Source of the DNA: Chryseobacterium tagetis
Lineage (GTDB): Bacteria; Bacteroidota; Bacteroidia; Flavobacteriales; Weeksellaceae
Assembly: GCF_016735585.2 (NCBI RefSeq)
Contig: NZ_JAERSE020000002.1
Location: 1-64,000 of the forward strand
Direction: 5' to 3'
Length of the DNA: 64,000 nucleotides
Part shown: in pieces, positions 18,821 through 27,456 of the stretch
Layout of the letters: each line of letters opens with the position of its first letter
How positions within the stretch are numbered: position 1 is the first letter of the stretch
Position numbers and translations under genes: made by a program
Notes under the pieces: model-generated
Databases searched by the model: none
Told to the model about the DNA's origin: nothing
What the model saw: the letters and a program-made list of their open reading frames with translations, nothing else

Positions 18821-20104
18821 TTATTTTGCATTAAAATATTCTAAAACATTTCCCACGTGCTCTGGCTTACTGATTATCTTATTGTTAGCATCTAAAATAA
18901 AATACGTTGGTGTAGCGTGAACATTATACGTTTCCGAGTATGAACTATTCCATCCCTTCAATTCTGAATCATTGATCCAAGGAAAGGCCGCTATTTTACT
19001 TGTATATGAGCTTTTATCTACATCTAAAGACAATCCTATAACCTGAACATTTTTAGCCTGTAATTCCTTGTATTTAGCAAGTAACTGCGGAAGCTCATTT
19101 TCACAATGCGAACAAGTAGATGACCAGAAAATAATAATCTTTTTATCTGCCTTTACATCATGAATTGATTTCGCAGTAGTATTGACAGCAGACTGGAACT
19201 TATAGTTAGGAAAAACAGCTCCTAATTCCACATTTGCATTAGACTTTAATGTAGATGCTAATCTGTCTGTAATCGTACATTTAAGGCCTTTAGCAAGCGT
19301 CAAATATTTGCTTTTGAATTCGGACATATCATATACATCAAAAATGTCTATTAATTCTGATAAAACGGTTTGTCCACGCGGCGTTTCTACCTTTAATCTG
19401 TCCAATAATTTATCTACAGAGGCCGTAACATTGGTATTGCCTCCATTATTCAAATAAGCCACCAATATAGGTCTTAATAAAGACGAAGTTTCAAGCATAT
19501 CATTCGACTTATCTATAAAGTTAACGATATCGTCCTGAGAAACCTTTTTCGTGTTTTCAGTAGATAGATATTTATTATAGTTTGTATTATAGTAGCTTAC
19601 AAAAGGAAATTTTGATGCTTCTGCGATATCACTTCCTGTCAGTCTTCCTATTTCAACCTTTAATGCTTTACCAAAGTCTGTATTATCTTTATAGTATTCT
19701 TTTATTTGGGATAATGCAGGAAGTATAACTTCTTTTTTCTGAGACAATTCCTGAATACTGCTCATTAAAATATTAGCATCATCAAGATAAATGATGTCTT
19801 TTACTTTACTGCCATCAGCATCAAGTTTAATATTGACATTTTTATTTTCAGAAATAAATGAAACAGCACTATTGGTATTAGGAAAATATGCTTTCATCAT
19901 TCCCGAATAAGCTTTTGGATACTTAAATGTCCATATATTATTTTTCTTCTGCTCTTTCGTAACAATAATATCTTTAGATCCGTTAAGTGTATATAAAATA
20001 GCATCATTCTCTTTAAATCCTTCAGGTGCCTGAATGGTTACTGAAAACTGAGCATGGATAGACAACGCGGTCATCATCCCAGACAATAAAAGTATCTTTT
20101 TCAT
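18821..20104 (-). CDS. TlpA-like thiol-disulfide / peroxiredoxin-type thioredoxin protein
   Basis: A periplasmic redox protein of 427 residues. It has a signal peptide (1-18, ending SIHAQ), then an N-terminal DUF4369-like beta domain (about 20-110), a helical middle part, and a C-terminal thioredoxin fold (about 300-427). The active site is WSSTCSHCENELPQL (C331, C334) with the cis-proline at P399 in HATPTYFIL. Bacteroidetes hold many such proteins, which keep or resolve cysteines in exported proteins; the partner is unknown. A terminator lies between it and the upstream gene pair, so it may depend on readthrough or an unseen promoter. Confidence 0.88.
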   Translation of the reverse strand: MKKILLLSGMMTALSIHAQFSVTIQAPEGFKENDAILYTLNGSKDIIVTKEQKKNNIWTFKYPKAYSGMMKAYFPNTNSAVSFISENKNVNIKLDADGSKVKDIIYLDDANILMSSIQELSQKKEVILPALSQIKEYYKDNTDFGKALKVEIGRLTGSDIAEASKFPFVSYYNTNYNKYLSTENTKKVSQDDIVNFIDKSNDMLETSSLLRPILVAYLNNGGNTNVTASVDKLLDRLKVETPRGQTVLSELIDIFDVYDMSEFKSKYLTLAKGLKCTITDRLASTLKSNANVELGAVFPNYKFQSAVNTTAKSIHDVKADKKIIIFWSSTCSHCENELPQLLAKYKELQAKNVQVIGLSLDVDKSSYTSKIAAFPWINDSELKGWNSSYSETYNVHATPTYFILDANNKIISKPEHVGNVLEYFNAK

Positions 20105-20111
20105 AGGGTAA

Positions 20112-20145
20112 AAATAAAAAAACTCTCTGACTAATCAGAGAGTTT
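20112..20145 (-). terminator. terminator between the small membrane gene and the thioredoxin gene
   Basis: AAACTCTCTGA / TCAGAGAGTTT with a 4-base loop, followed by TTTTTT and a T-rich run on the minus strand. It sits 7-40 bases upstream of the thioredoxin gene start, so it could also act as an attenuator. Confidence 0.8.
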
Positions 20146-20166
20146 ACTATTATTTTAATAAAATTT

Positions 20167-20388
20167 TTATATTTTCTGGCTTTTATACTTTTTTGTAAAA
20201 AATACAATAAGCAACATCGCTACGATTCCTAGCACATAAACATACATATCAATTGGTGAAGCCTGAGCTCCCGGAGTTCCTCCTCCAACTCCTCCCGGAG
20301 GATTTGGGTTTGTTGGTGTTTGTGCGTTAAAAATTGTATGCATTAGCAAACATAATGGGAATACTAATTTTAAATAAATCTTTTTCAT
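20167..20388 (-). CDS. small secreted membrane-anchored protein, Pro/Gly-rich
   Basis: A 73-residue protein with a signal peptide (1-22, ending FNAQ), then a short Pro/Gly linker (PTNPNPPGGVGGGTPGA), one membrane segment (YVYVLGIVAMLLIVFF) and a basic tail (TKKYKSQKI). The order of linker, membrane helix and basic end looks like a membrane tether; no function is known to me. It starts 2 bases after the stop of the T9SS cargo gene, so the two are made together. Similar tiny genes follow T9SS cargo genes in Chryseobacterium (from memory). Confidence 0.75.
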   Translation of the reverse strand: MKKIYLKLVFPLCLLMHTIFNAQTPTNPNPPGGVGGGTPGAQASPIDMYVYVLGIVAMLLIVFFTKKYKSQKI

Positions 20389-20390
20389 AA

Positions 20391-22364
20391 TTATCTTACA
20401 ATTTTTGAGGTTACTCTTTCTCCTTTTTCAGACACTGCGTTTACAACATAGACTACTTTAACTTTTTTATCTAAATTTAAATCAAAGTCTCCTTTTGCAT
20501 TCACTCCTTTTTGAGAGAGAACCAATTTGCCACTCATATCAAACACATTAATTTCTGCTGTTTTCCATGATGGATCAAATCTTACGAAATATCCGTCTGT
20601 ATCTGGATTATAAATAACCATTGTTTTTGCAGACTTATTTACTTCTGAAGTTGCTAAAGTTCCAGAATTAGGAGCTCCATAGTATAGATCATACTCAACT
20701 CCGTTTGCATTACCGTTTGCAGTAATCACAGCTCCTTGAGTAGCAGCAGTTACATTAGCATCAGTAGATTTTTTATAATAGAATCCTTCACCTGCAGAAA
20801 GAACATGAGTTCCATTTGCAACTAAAGCCGCATTTTCTCTAATTTCGAATTTAAAGGAAACAATACTTGGATCATAATTCACCATTTTTATATTTTTCCC
20901 TTTAAAGTTAACTTCATTAGCTTCGTTAATGTACATCCAGTAATTAACATTGTTCAAGTCATATCCTCCGTTTACAGGATCTTCTTCAAAAGTTCCTAGT
21001 GAACTGCTTGATGTAATTACCTGAGCTTTAACTGCTGCCGAATGTCCTGAAATAGTAGTTGGAGATACAATATAATAAGTTCTAGCTACTTCGTTTCCGT
21101 TAGCATCCAGACCAATAACTCCTAATTGCTTTAAAGTACCACTTGCCCCATTTTTATTGGCAGTCACAGAATAAGGAGTTGTAGCAGCATTTCTTGAATA
21201 GTAGTTAAATCTACGAAGATTTGCTAAGTTTAAGTTAGGCTGTGTAACATTGTCATTCAATTTAACAACAAATGTTCCATAAGGTCTAATCATAGCATAA
21301 TCAACATCTCCCGCCAAAGCTCCTCCACCAAAAGTGATGAATTTATACGCAGAAGCACCTCCACCTCCAGTAGTAGAATACTGTACACCTTGATATTCTA
21401 ATCGAACTCCGTAAATATTACTTAAATAGTTACCATCAGAGTTTGTTTGATTAACCCCCAGATTACTCAAATCTAAGTTAGTCATGAACGGGTTACCAAA
21501 CTGATAGATATTTTTTCCAAAATTACCAGTCCAAACTCCTGCAGAAGCACTAAAGCCATCTTGCAAATAAGTATTGTACTTTTCGTTTACTGGGTTTATA
21601 GCATTCCCTCCTGTTCCGAAGTTAACATTTGCTCCAGCATTTGCTAAAGAAACAGTTGTATTAACATCAGAAACAGGTCTTCCAACCATTGTTCTAGTAT
21701 TACCGGAAACATTTAATCCGCTTCCACCTACAATATAATAGGCGTAAGGACTTACATCAGCTCCCATAGTAGTGTTCAGCCCCGAAGGTAGATTGTGGAA
21801 GTACACATTTGTGTTATCCCAATAAAGGATTTCGTTTTTAGACCCCCTAACAGTAGTAAAGGTTTTTCCTAGTTCAGCTCCGCTATTAGCGTTTAATGAT
21901 GCAATTGTCTTTCCGTAGAAAGGCATTCCCATTTGCTGATAATCACCATGACTTACTGCTCTGTATTCCTGATTTACAACACCTGTTATTTTATCCTGAG
22001 GTAAACCAGAGATAAATAACTGTCCATAAGTGTAAACTGGAGTAGCAGTAGAGGAATTGGTATTAACAGAAGCGTAAGCTGTAGCCTGATTAAGTTTGTT
22101 AACAAAAGAGCCACCAGCATTTCCTGTTGTGATTTCAGCACCTGATGTATCTAAATTTCTGAAAACATCAGTTGCGGCTCCTTGAACCATAAAGTTTCCG
22201 TGGTTTTCAACGATTCCGTTTCCTTTCGTTTCTACTCCACCCCCACTATAGACCAAGGTACCTTGACTTACAAAAACATTTGCCGAATTGTCGATGTGCA
22301 GTAGCTGCGCCTGAACAGAACACATCGTAGCCAAAAGTGCTATAGTAAATAAATTTTTTTTCAT
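20391..22364 (-). CDS. secreted protein with T9SS type A C-terminal sorting domain
   Basis: A 657-residue surface or secreted protein. It has a signal peptide (1-19, ending SVQAQ), a long Asn/Gly/Thr/Ser-rich body resembling repetitive beta structure, and a C-terminal sorting domain of about 75 residues: IYNPDTDGYFVRF, INVFDMSGKLVLSQKG, YVVNAVSEKGERVTSKIVR. That domain directs export through the SprA translocon and removal by the PorU sortase. The body function is unknown. A TATATTTG box at 22406-22413 lies upstream, with a -33 TTTG at a short 15-16-base spacing. Confidence 0.88.
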   Translation of the reverse strand: MKKNLFTIALLATMCSVQAQLLHIDNSANVFVSQGTLVYSGGGVETKGNGIVENHGNFMVQGAATDVFRNLDTSGAEITTGNAGGSFVNKLNQATAYASVNTNSSTATPVYTYGQLFISGLPQDKITGVVNQEYRAVSHGDYQQMGMPFYGKTIASLNANSGAELGKTFTTVRGSKNEILYWDNTNVYFHNLPSGLNTTMGADVSPYAYYIVGGSGLNVSGNTRTMVGRPVSDVNTTVSLANAGANVNFGTGGNAINPVNEKYNTYLQDGFSASAGVWTGNFGKNIYQFGNPFMTNLDLSNLGVNQTNSDGNYLSNIYGVRLEYQGVQYSTTGGGGASAYKFITFGGGALAGDVDYAMIRPYGTFVVKLNDNVTQPNLNLANLRRFNYYSRNAATTPYSVTANKNGASGTLKQLGVIGLDANGNEVARTYYIVSPTTISGHSAAVKAQVITSSSSLGTFEEDPVNGGYDLNNVNYWMYINEANEVNFKGKNIKMVNYDPSIVSFKFEIRENAALVANGTHVLSAGEGFYYKKSTDANVTAATQGAVITANGNANGVEYDLYYGAPNSGTLATSEVNKSAKTMVIYNPDTDGYFVRFDPSWKTAEINVFDMSGKLVLSQKGVNAKGDFDLNLDKKVKVVYVVNAVSEKGERVTSKIVR

Positions 22365-22443
22365 TGTATAATATTTTTATGTGTTATTATAATAAAATAC
22401 CTATGCAAATATATAATTTTTTTTTAAACAAAAACTATAAAAA

Positions 22444-23631
22444 TCATTTAGTTAGCAAAATATTATCATCCGTTAGTATGATTTCCTTTTGTTCACCGAT
22501 ATCAAACATATAATCTTCAAGCACTTTTTCTGTGGTTCCTCTAAGACCTCTTGCTCCCAATCCTTTTTCCATTGTTTCTTCTACAATCTTCTCAATGGCT
22601 TCATCCGTAAAGGTAAGTTTAGTGGCATCCATCTTGAAAAGCTCAACAAATTGATTCACAATTGAATTCTTTGGTTCCTTCATAATTCTTACCATTGTTT
22701 CTTTGGTAAGTTTTTCCAAATAAGTAATGATGGGGAATCTTCCCAAAAGTTCAGGAATCAATCCAAAAGATCTTAAATCTATTGCATTAATATTTCTTAA
22801 TACATACTCATTTTCGTCTACTTTGTTTATTTTTTCAGAGCTGAAACCAATTGCCTGCTTATTCATTCTTCGCTCAATGATTTCTTTAATACCGTCAAAA
22901 GCTCCTCCTGCAATAAATAAAATATTCTGAGTATTTACCTGGATATATTTCTGATCGGGATGTTTTCTTCCTCCTTGTGGCGGAACATTAACAATACTTC
23001 CTTCCAATAATTTCAATAAACCTTGCTGCACCCCTTCTCCTGAAACGTCTCTTGTAATGCTAGGATTATCAGATTTTCTTGCAATTTTATCTATTTCATC
23101 AATAAATACAATCCCTTTTTCTGCTTTTTCAACATCATAATCAGCCACCATCAAAAGTCTTGACAGGATACTTTCGACATCTTCTCCTACATAACCCGCT
23201 TCTGTAAGAATTGTTGCATCTACAATACAAAACGGAACGTTCAGCTCACGGGCAATGGTTTTTGCCAATAAAGTTTTTCCGGTTCCTGTTTCACCAATCA
23301 TGATGATATTTGACTTTTCCAGCTCAACTTCTCTATTTTCATCTTTAGCATGAAGCAACCTCTTATAATGATTATAAACGGCTATAGAAAGTTGTTTTTT
23401 GGCTTGATCCTGCCCAATGACATACTGATCCAAAAAGCCTTTAATTTCTTTAGGTTTCTTTAGCTCCTCAATACTTTCGGCTGGAGAATATCCTGTTTTA
23501 GAAGTACTGTCTTTAACGATTGAATGTGCTTGTTCGATACAATTTTCACAAATAAAACCATTCTGCCCAGAAATCAGCATCTGTACTTCATTTCTTTTTT
23601 TACCGCAGAATGAACATTGATTTGAGTTCAT
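22444..23631 (-). CDS. clpX: ATP-dependent Clp protease ATP-binding subunit ClpX
   Basis: ClpX unfolds tagged proteins and feeds them to ClpP. The N-terminal zinc-binding domain has C6, C9, C28 and C31. The AAA+ domain has Walker A GETGTGKT (113-120), Walker B IVFIDEIDKI, and the ClpP-docking IGF loop in KQAIGFSSEK. The LGARGLRG sensor 2 segment is near the C terminus. The 395-residue length is normal. clpP is not in this window. The promoter is not clear. Confidence 0.97.
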   Translation of the reverse strand: MNSNQCSFCGKKRNEVQMLISGQNGFICENCIEQAHSIVKDSTSKTGYSPAESIEELKKPKEIKGFLDQYVIGQDQAKKQLSIAVYNHYKRLLHAKDENREVELEKSNIIMIGETGTGKTLLAKTIARELNVPFCIVDATILTEAGYVGEDVESILSRLLMVADYDVEKAEKGIVFIDEIDKIARKSDNPSITRDVSGEGVQQGLLKLLEGSIVNVPPQGGRKHPDQKYIQVNTQNILFIAGGAFDGIKEIIERRMNKQAIGFSSEKINKVDENEYVLRNINAIDLRSFGLIPELLGRFPIITYLEKLTKETMVRIMKEPKNSIVNQFVELFKMDATKLTFTDEAIEKIVEETMEKGLGARGLRGTTEKVLEDYMFDIGEQKEIILTDDNILLTK

Positions 23632-23649
23632 TTTATATAAATATATTAT

Positions 23650-23685
23650 TAAAGAAAATCGTAAAAAATTACTTTTTTACGATCT
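23650..23685 (-). terminator. likely terminator after the HIT gene
   Basis: ATCGTAAAAAA / TTTTTTACGAT stem with a 4-base loop, 13 bases past the HIT stop. The stem is AT-rich, so strength is uncertain. Confidence 0.5.
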
Positions 23686-23695
23686 CTTTTATGTG

Positions 23696-24085
23696 TTAAG
23701 AATTAATAATTGAATTTTGAATTTCTGTATATTCTTCTACAGATAATTGAAGTCTTTCGTTTCTGAAATTCATATCTTCCATTTTATTTAAAGGAATCAA
23801 ATGAATATGTGCATGAGGAACTTCCAGTCCCACTACAGCAACTCCCACTCTTATACAAGGAATTGCATTTTTCACTTTCTTAGCCACTTCCTGAGCAAAT
23901 CCCCAAAGATTTTTATATTCTTCGCTATCCAGATCAAAAATCAGGTCTACCTCTTTTTTAGGAACGACCAAGGTATGTCCTTTTACTAAAGGCATTGCAT
24001 CTAAAAATGCAACAAAGTTTTCGTCTTCAGCAATTTTATAAGCCGGTATTTCTCCGTTAATTATTTTTGTGAATATTGTGCTCAT
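23696..24085 (-). CDS. HIT family nucleotide-binding protein
   Basis: A histidine triad hydrolase of 129 residues that acts on nucleotide phosphoramidates or related adenylated compounds. The triad HAHIHLIP is at 91-98 and the opening MSTIFTKIINGEIPAYKIAEDE is typical of the HinT-like branch. It follows greA by 21 bases and is probably co-transcribed. The natural substrate is unknown. Confidence 0.93.
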   Translation of the reverse strand: MSTIFTKIINGEIPAYKIAEDENFVAFLDAMPLVKGHTLVVPKKEVDLIFDLDSEEYKNLWGFAQEVAKKVKNAIPCIRVGVAVVGLEVPHAHIHLIPLNKMEDMNFRNERLQLSVEEYTEIQNSIINS

Positions 24086-24106
24086 TATTTCTAAGGATTT
24101 AGTTTC

Positions 24107-24586
24107 TTACAGAGTGATTTCCAATACTTCGAAAGACAGTTTGTTTCCGTTTGGTAAAGTAATTTCAGCCGTTTCGCCTACTACTTTACCTAATAAACCT
24201 TTAGCAATAGGTGTATTTACAGAAATTTTCCCAGATTTCAGATCACTTTCGTTGTCCGGAACCAAAGTAAATACCTGCTCTTGTTTTGTGCCATTATTTT
24301 TAAGTCTCACCGTTGTCAGAATTGAAACTTTAGAAGTATCTAATTGGCTTTCATCTATAATTTTAGAAGTAGAAATAACATCTTTTAATTTAGAAATCCT
24401 CATTTCAAGCATTCCCTGCGCTTCTTTAGCGGCATCATATTCAGCATTTTCAGACAAGTCCCCCTTGTCTCTGGCTTCTGCAATCTGCTGGGTAATTTTA
24501 GGTCTTTCTATAGTTTCCAACTGTTCTAGCTCAGCTTTCATTTTGTCTAATCCCTCCTTTGTAACATAGCTTGCCATAATTTTCAA
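24107..24586 (-). CDS. greA: transcription elongation factor GreA
   Basis: GreA rescues backtracked RNA polymerase by stimulating transcript cleavage through the secondary channel. The N-terminal coiled coil (about 1-75) contains the acidic tip block DLSENAEYDAAKEAQ. The C-terminal FKBP-like domain ends with TPIAKGLLGKVVGETAEITLPNG. The 159-residue length is normal. I take the start MASYVTKEGL, two codons into the longest frame, as the more usual beginning; the end is unaffected. Confidence 0.96.
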   Translation of the reverse strand: MKIMASYVTKEGLDKMKAELEQLETIERPKITQQIAEARDKGDLSENAEYDAAKEAQGMLEMRISKLKDVISTSKIIDESQLDTSKVSILTTVRLKNNGTKQEQVFTLVPDNESDLKSGKISVNTPIAKGLLGKVVGETAEITLPNGNKLSFEVLEITL

Positions 24587-24612
24587 AATTTAGTTTTAGT
24601 ATAAAAAAATAA

Positions 24613-24628
24613 TCCGACATTTGTCGGA
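24613..24628. promoter_or_regulatory. perfect palindrome in the greA / lipoprotein divergent spacer
   Basis: TCCGACA-TT-TGTCGGA, 7-base arms with a 2-base centre, in the 99-base divergent spacer. A TATATTTG box for the greA direction lies at 24661-24668, which would put the palindrome in the greA leader. It may be an operator or a small hairpin; no partner is evident. Confidence 0.4.
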
Positions 24629-24685
24629 CAATGTTTTCGTGTAATAATCGTTTATTTTTACAAATATATAAAAATTTAAATTGAA

Positions 24686-25141
24686 ATGAAAAAAACTTTT
24701 TCAATCCTATTTATTTTAACAATACTGATTTTCAGTAATTTAAGCTTGAACTCATGCGGAAGAACTCAAGACACGGTAAGCTGTTTCCCAAGCAGCCCAA
24801 TCAATGTTACATTAAATCTGAATCTTCCCGCCTACTATAATCTTAATAACACCGGAGGATGGATTTATATCAACGAGCAGCAATCCGGAACCAGAGGGTT
24901 AATTGCTGTAAGAACTTCCGGCTCTTCTTTTAAAATATATGACCGAAATGCCCCTCATCTTTGTCCTGATACCAACACGACTCTTGAAGTAAAAGATGAT
25001 ATCAGCATTATCTGTCCGAAAGATGATGCCAAGTGGATTCTTCTGACTGGGCAGCCTGCCAATCAGGTTACCGGACTGCCTCCTAAAACCTATACGTATA
25101 CCTATGATACTTCATCAAATATTTTAAACATCTATTATTAA
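24686..25141 (+). CDS. putative lipoprotein of unknown function
   Basis: A 151-residue protein with a lipoprotein signal and lipobox LNSC (C24). The mature part has four more cysteines or so (CFPSSP, APHLCPDT, IICPKDD) and is otherwise beta-rich. The central segment resembles Rieske-like or similar small beta domains only loosely, so I do not assign one. It ends one base before the dtd start, which suggests co-transcription. Confidence 0.7.
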   Translation: MKKTFSILFILTILIFSNLSLNSCGRTQDTVSCFPSSPINVTLNLNLPAYYNLNNTGGWIYINEQQSGTRGLIAVRTSGSSFKIYDRNAPHLCPDTNTTLEVKDDISIICPKDDAKWILLTGQPANQVTGLPPKTYTYTYDTSSNILNIYY

Positions 25142-25142
25142 T

Positions 25143-25592
25143 ATGAAAGTTGTTATACAGAGAGTTTCAGAATCCAGCGTAAAAGTAGATGGTGCCATCG
25201 TAGGTGAAATCGGAAAAGGACTGATGCTTTTGGTAGGAATTGATGAAAATGACGAAAAAACAGATGCAGACTGGATCGTTCAGAAAATTTTAAATCTCAG
25301 AATTTTCGGAGATGAAGATGACAAACTCAACCTTTCTGTACAGGATATTAAAGGTGAAATCCTTTGTATAAGTCAGTTTACACTGATTGCTGATTACAAA
25401 AAAGGAAACCGCCCTTCTTTCATTAAAGCAGCAAAACCGGATAAAGCTATTCCTCTTTTTGATTATTTTAAAGAACAGATCTCAAAATCCGGACTCAAAA
25501 CGGAAAGCGGAATTTTTGGAGCGGATATGAAGGTTTCATTAATCAATGACGGTCCCGTAACGATTGTGATGGATTCCATTACAAAAGCTTAA
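25143..25592 (+). CDS. dtd: D-aminoacyl-tRNA deacylase
   Basis: DTD hydrolyses D-amino acids from tRNA, protecting translation from mischarging. The two signature motifs are visible: SQFTLIAD and GPVTIVMDS, the second being the C-terminal cross-subunit GP motif of the active site. The N terminus MKVVIQRVSESSVKVDG is typical. The 149-residue length is normal. Confidence 0.96.
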   Translation: MKVVIQRVSESSVKVDGAIVGEIGKGLMLLVGIDENDEKTDADWIVQKILNLRIFGDEDDKLNLSVQDIKGEILCISQFTLIADYKKGNRPSFIKAAKPDKAIPLFDYFKEQISKSGLKTESGIFGADMKVSLINDGPVTIVMDSITKA

Positions 25593-25623
25593 TTTTACAA
25601 CAAAATATAATTTATATAAAGAA

Positions 25624-26307
25624 ATGAAAAAAACATTAGCGACTTTGGCTCTACTTGCCGGATTTACGGCTTCTTTTGCTCAAAAGTCTTATACTGATGA
25701 GCAGAAAGCATCTTATTATATCGGTCTTGATATTGCTCAGAACATGAAAAGACAAGGATTCACTGTAGATCCGGATCTTATGGCCCAAGCTTTAAAAGAT
25801 GAGTTTTCTGATAAAGCAAAATTATTTCCAAAGGAAGAAATGGGTACTTTTCTACAAGAATTCATGCAGAAGCAAAATGAAAAAAAGCAGGCTGAAGCAC
25901 AGGTAAAAGCAGGAGAAAACAAGAAAAAAGGAGCGGAATTCTCAGCTAAAAACAAGCTTAACAAGAAAATAACAACTACTGCAAGTGGTTTACAATATGA
26001 AGTTCTGCAACCTGGTGACGGAAAAGCAAAACCGACTGCTTCCAGTACAGCCAATGTAAAATACACAGGAAAACTGATGGACGGAACTGTTTTTGACAGT
26101 ACAGATAATCACGGAGGACAACCAATGGAGATGGGGCTTTCCGGTGTAATTAAAGGTTGGACAGAAGGAATTCAGTTAATGACAAAAGGAGCAAAATACA
26201 GATTTTACATTCCTTCAGATTTAGCTTACGGTGACAATGGAGCCGGTGGAGTAATTCCTCCGGGAGCAACTCTTATTTTCGATATCGAACTGGTAGATTT
26301 TAAATAA
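25624..26307 (+). CDS. periplasmic FKBP-type peptidyl-prolyl isomerase
   Basis: A 227-residue protein with a cleavable signal peptide (1-19, ending ASFAQ), an FkpA-type N-terminal dimerisation domain (about 20-110, including EEMGTFLQEFMQKQ) and an FKBP catalytic domain (about 120-227: VKYTGKLMDGTVFDST, VIKGWTEGIQLM, IPSDLAYGDNGAGGVIPPGATLIFDIEL). It speeds proline isomerisation and chaperones exported proteins. A close paralogue at 58639 is a lipoprotein instead. Confidence 0.93.
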   Translation: MKKTLATLALLAGFTASFAQKSYTDEQKASYYIGLDIAQNMKRQGFTVDPDLMAQALKDEFSDKAKLFPKEEMGTFLQEFMQKQNEKKQAEAQVKAGENKKKGAEFSAKNKLNKKITTTASGLQYEVLQPGDGKAKPTASSTANVKYTGKLMDGTVFDSTDNHGGQPMEMGLSGVIKGWTEGIQLMTKGAKYRFYIPSDLAYGDNGAGGVIPPGATLIFDIELVDFK

Positions 26308-26327
26308 AACTATCATTAAAATAAAAA

Positions 26328-26363
26328 GCAGCCTTTCAATTTTCTTGAAAGGCTGCTTTTTTA
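26328..26363. terminator. bidirectional terminator between convergent genes
   Basis: AAAAAGCAGCCTTTCAA / TTGAAAGGCTGCTTTTTT with a short loop, between the FKBP gene and the leftward lipoprotein gene. Confidence 0.88.
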
Positions 26364-26373
26364 TCTTACAAAA

Positions 26374-26886
26374 TTATTTCGCAGGTACGCTGCTGAAATT
26401 AAGTGCAATTTTTATATTCATATCAGAACTTGTCTGATTTTTCAGTTCGTAAACCGTTCTTACGGTAAGACCTGTGCTTTTTACAACCTCATCTAAGAAA
26501 CCCGTATCATTTAAATCTAAATTTAAGCTTGATGAACTTGTAGAGATATTAGATCTTGAAGCAACTAGTCTTTCACCAGTTCCGCTTGAGGAAACATAGA
26601 CTTTGATTGATTTAAAATCATTAAGACTTCCATTGGAAGGGGTAACAACAGATACTTTTGCATCAGAAATCCTTACATCTTTTATTTTAGCATTATTATT
26701 TCCTCCAAACCAAGTCTGAACATTGGATGCTGTTGCCGTAGAAGACACTTCTTTATCTGCAGGCACTCCTGTAGAAATTAATACATTGGCTGTATAAGGG
26801 AATGTATTCTGAACAAGAGACTGTACCGTTCCGCAGCTTACCAAAGCCACAGAAGCAATTATAGCTGTTGAAAATATCTTTTTCAT
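26374..26886 (-). CDS. putative lipoprotein of unknown function
   Basis: A 170-residue protein with lipobox LVSC (C18) in MKKIFSTAIIASVALVSCGT. The mature part is Ser/Thr-rich and beta-like (NVLISTGVPADKEVSSTATAS; ISTSSSSLNLDLNDTGFLDEV). I recognise no domain. The gap of 42 bases to the next upstream gene allows either read-through or its own start. Confidence 0.72.
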   Translation of the reverse strand: MKKIFSTAIIASVALVSCGTVQSLVQNTFPYTANVLISTGVPADKEVSSTATASNVQTWFGGNNNAKIKDVRISDAKVSVVTPSNGSLNDFKSIKVYVSSSGTGERLVASRSNISTSSSSLNLDLNDTGFLDEVVKSTGLTVRTVYELKNQTSSDMNIKIALNFSSVPAK

Positions 26887-26928
26887 AATAATTTATTTAC
26901 AAATTCACTTGCATAAACTATACCAAAT

Positions 26929-27453
26929 CTATTCTATTTTCACAGAAAAAGCTCCGGTAATTGCACCGTCTGCCATATTGTTTTTTCCTATAATAAGCCA
27001 TACTTCACCTTTTTCCGGAATATCATAGGTAATCTCCCTTCCAAAAGGTCCGTCCATCTTTCCGTCCGGAAGTTTGATCTGATTGATTCTTATGTTGAAA
27101 TCATTTTGCTTCGTAATGATTTTTGCTTTCAACTGAGATTTTGAATAGTTTGAAATTTTAAGGATCAGTTTATCATAATCTTTGGTAAATTCTTCCTGTA
27201 TTTGTATAGGAAAATTATTTCTTTCTACGGTTTTCATGATGACCCTGCCCTTTTTTTCTTCAGCAGTAATCGTATTGTTTGCCTCAGAAATCGTGTCTGC
27301 ACTTTTAGCATCTTCTTTCTTTACCGTTGAATCTGCTTTATATTCAGATTTTTCTTTTACACTTACAGAATCATACGTTTTTATTTCTGTGTTTTTTACT
27401 TCTTTTTTACAAGAGAACAAAAGAACCGGAATGATGAACAGCAACTTTTTCAT
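26929..27453 (-). CDS. putative lipoprotein of unknown function
   Basis: A 174-residue protein with lipobox LFSC (C15). A Lys/Glu-rich low-complexity linker (about 18-68) leads to a C-terminal beta domain (about 75-174) with FPIQIQEEFTKDYDKLILKISNYSKSQLKA and GEVWLIIGKNNMADGAITGAFSVKIE. It starts 3 bases after the DUF4173-type gene and is surely in the same operon. The function is unknown. Confidence 0.75.
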   Translation of the reverse strand: MKKLLFIIPVLLFSCKKEVKNTEIKTYDSVSVKEKSEYKADSTVKKEDAKSADTISEANNTITAEEKKGRVIMKTVERNNFPIQIQEEFTKDYDKLILKISNYSKSQLKAKIITKQNDFNIRINQIKLPDGKMDGPFGREITYDIPEKGEVWLIIGKNNMADGAITGAFSVKIE

Positions 27454-27456
27454 ATG

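Noticed and set aside
24069..24569. A 166-codon open frame on the plus strand opposite greA
   Set aside because: It lies wholly over greA, has no credible protein features, and greA is certain.
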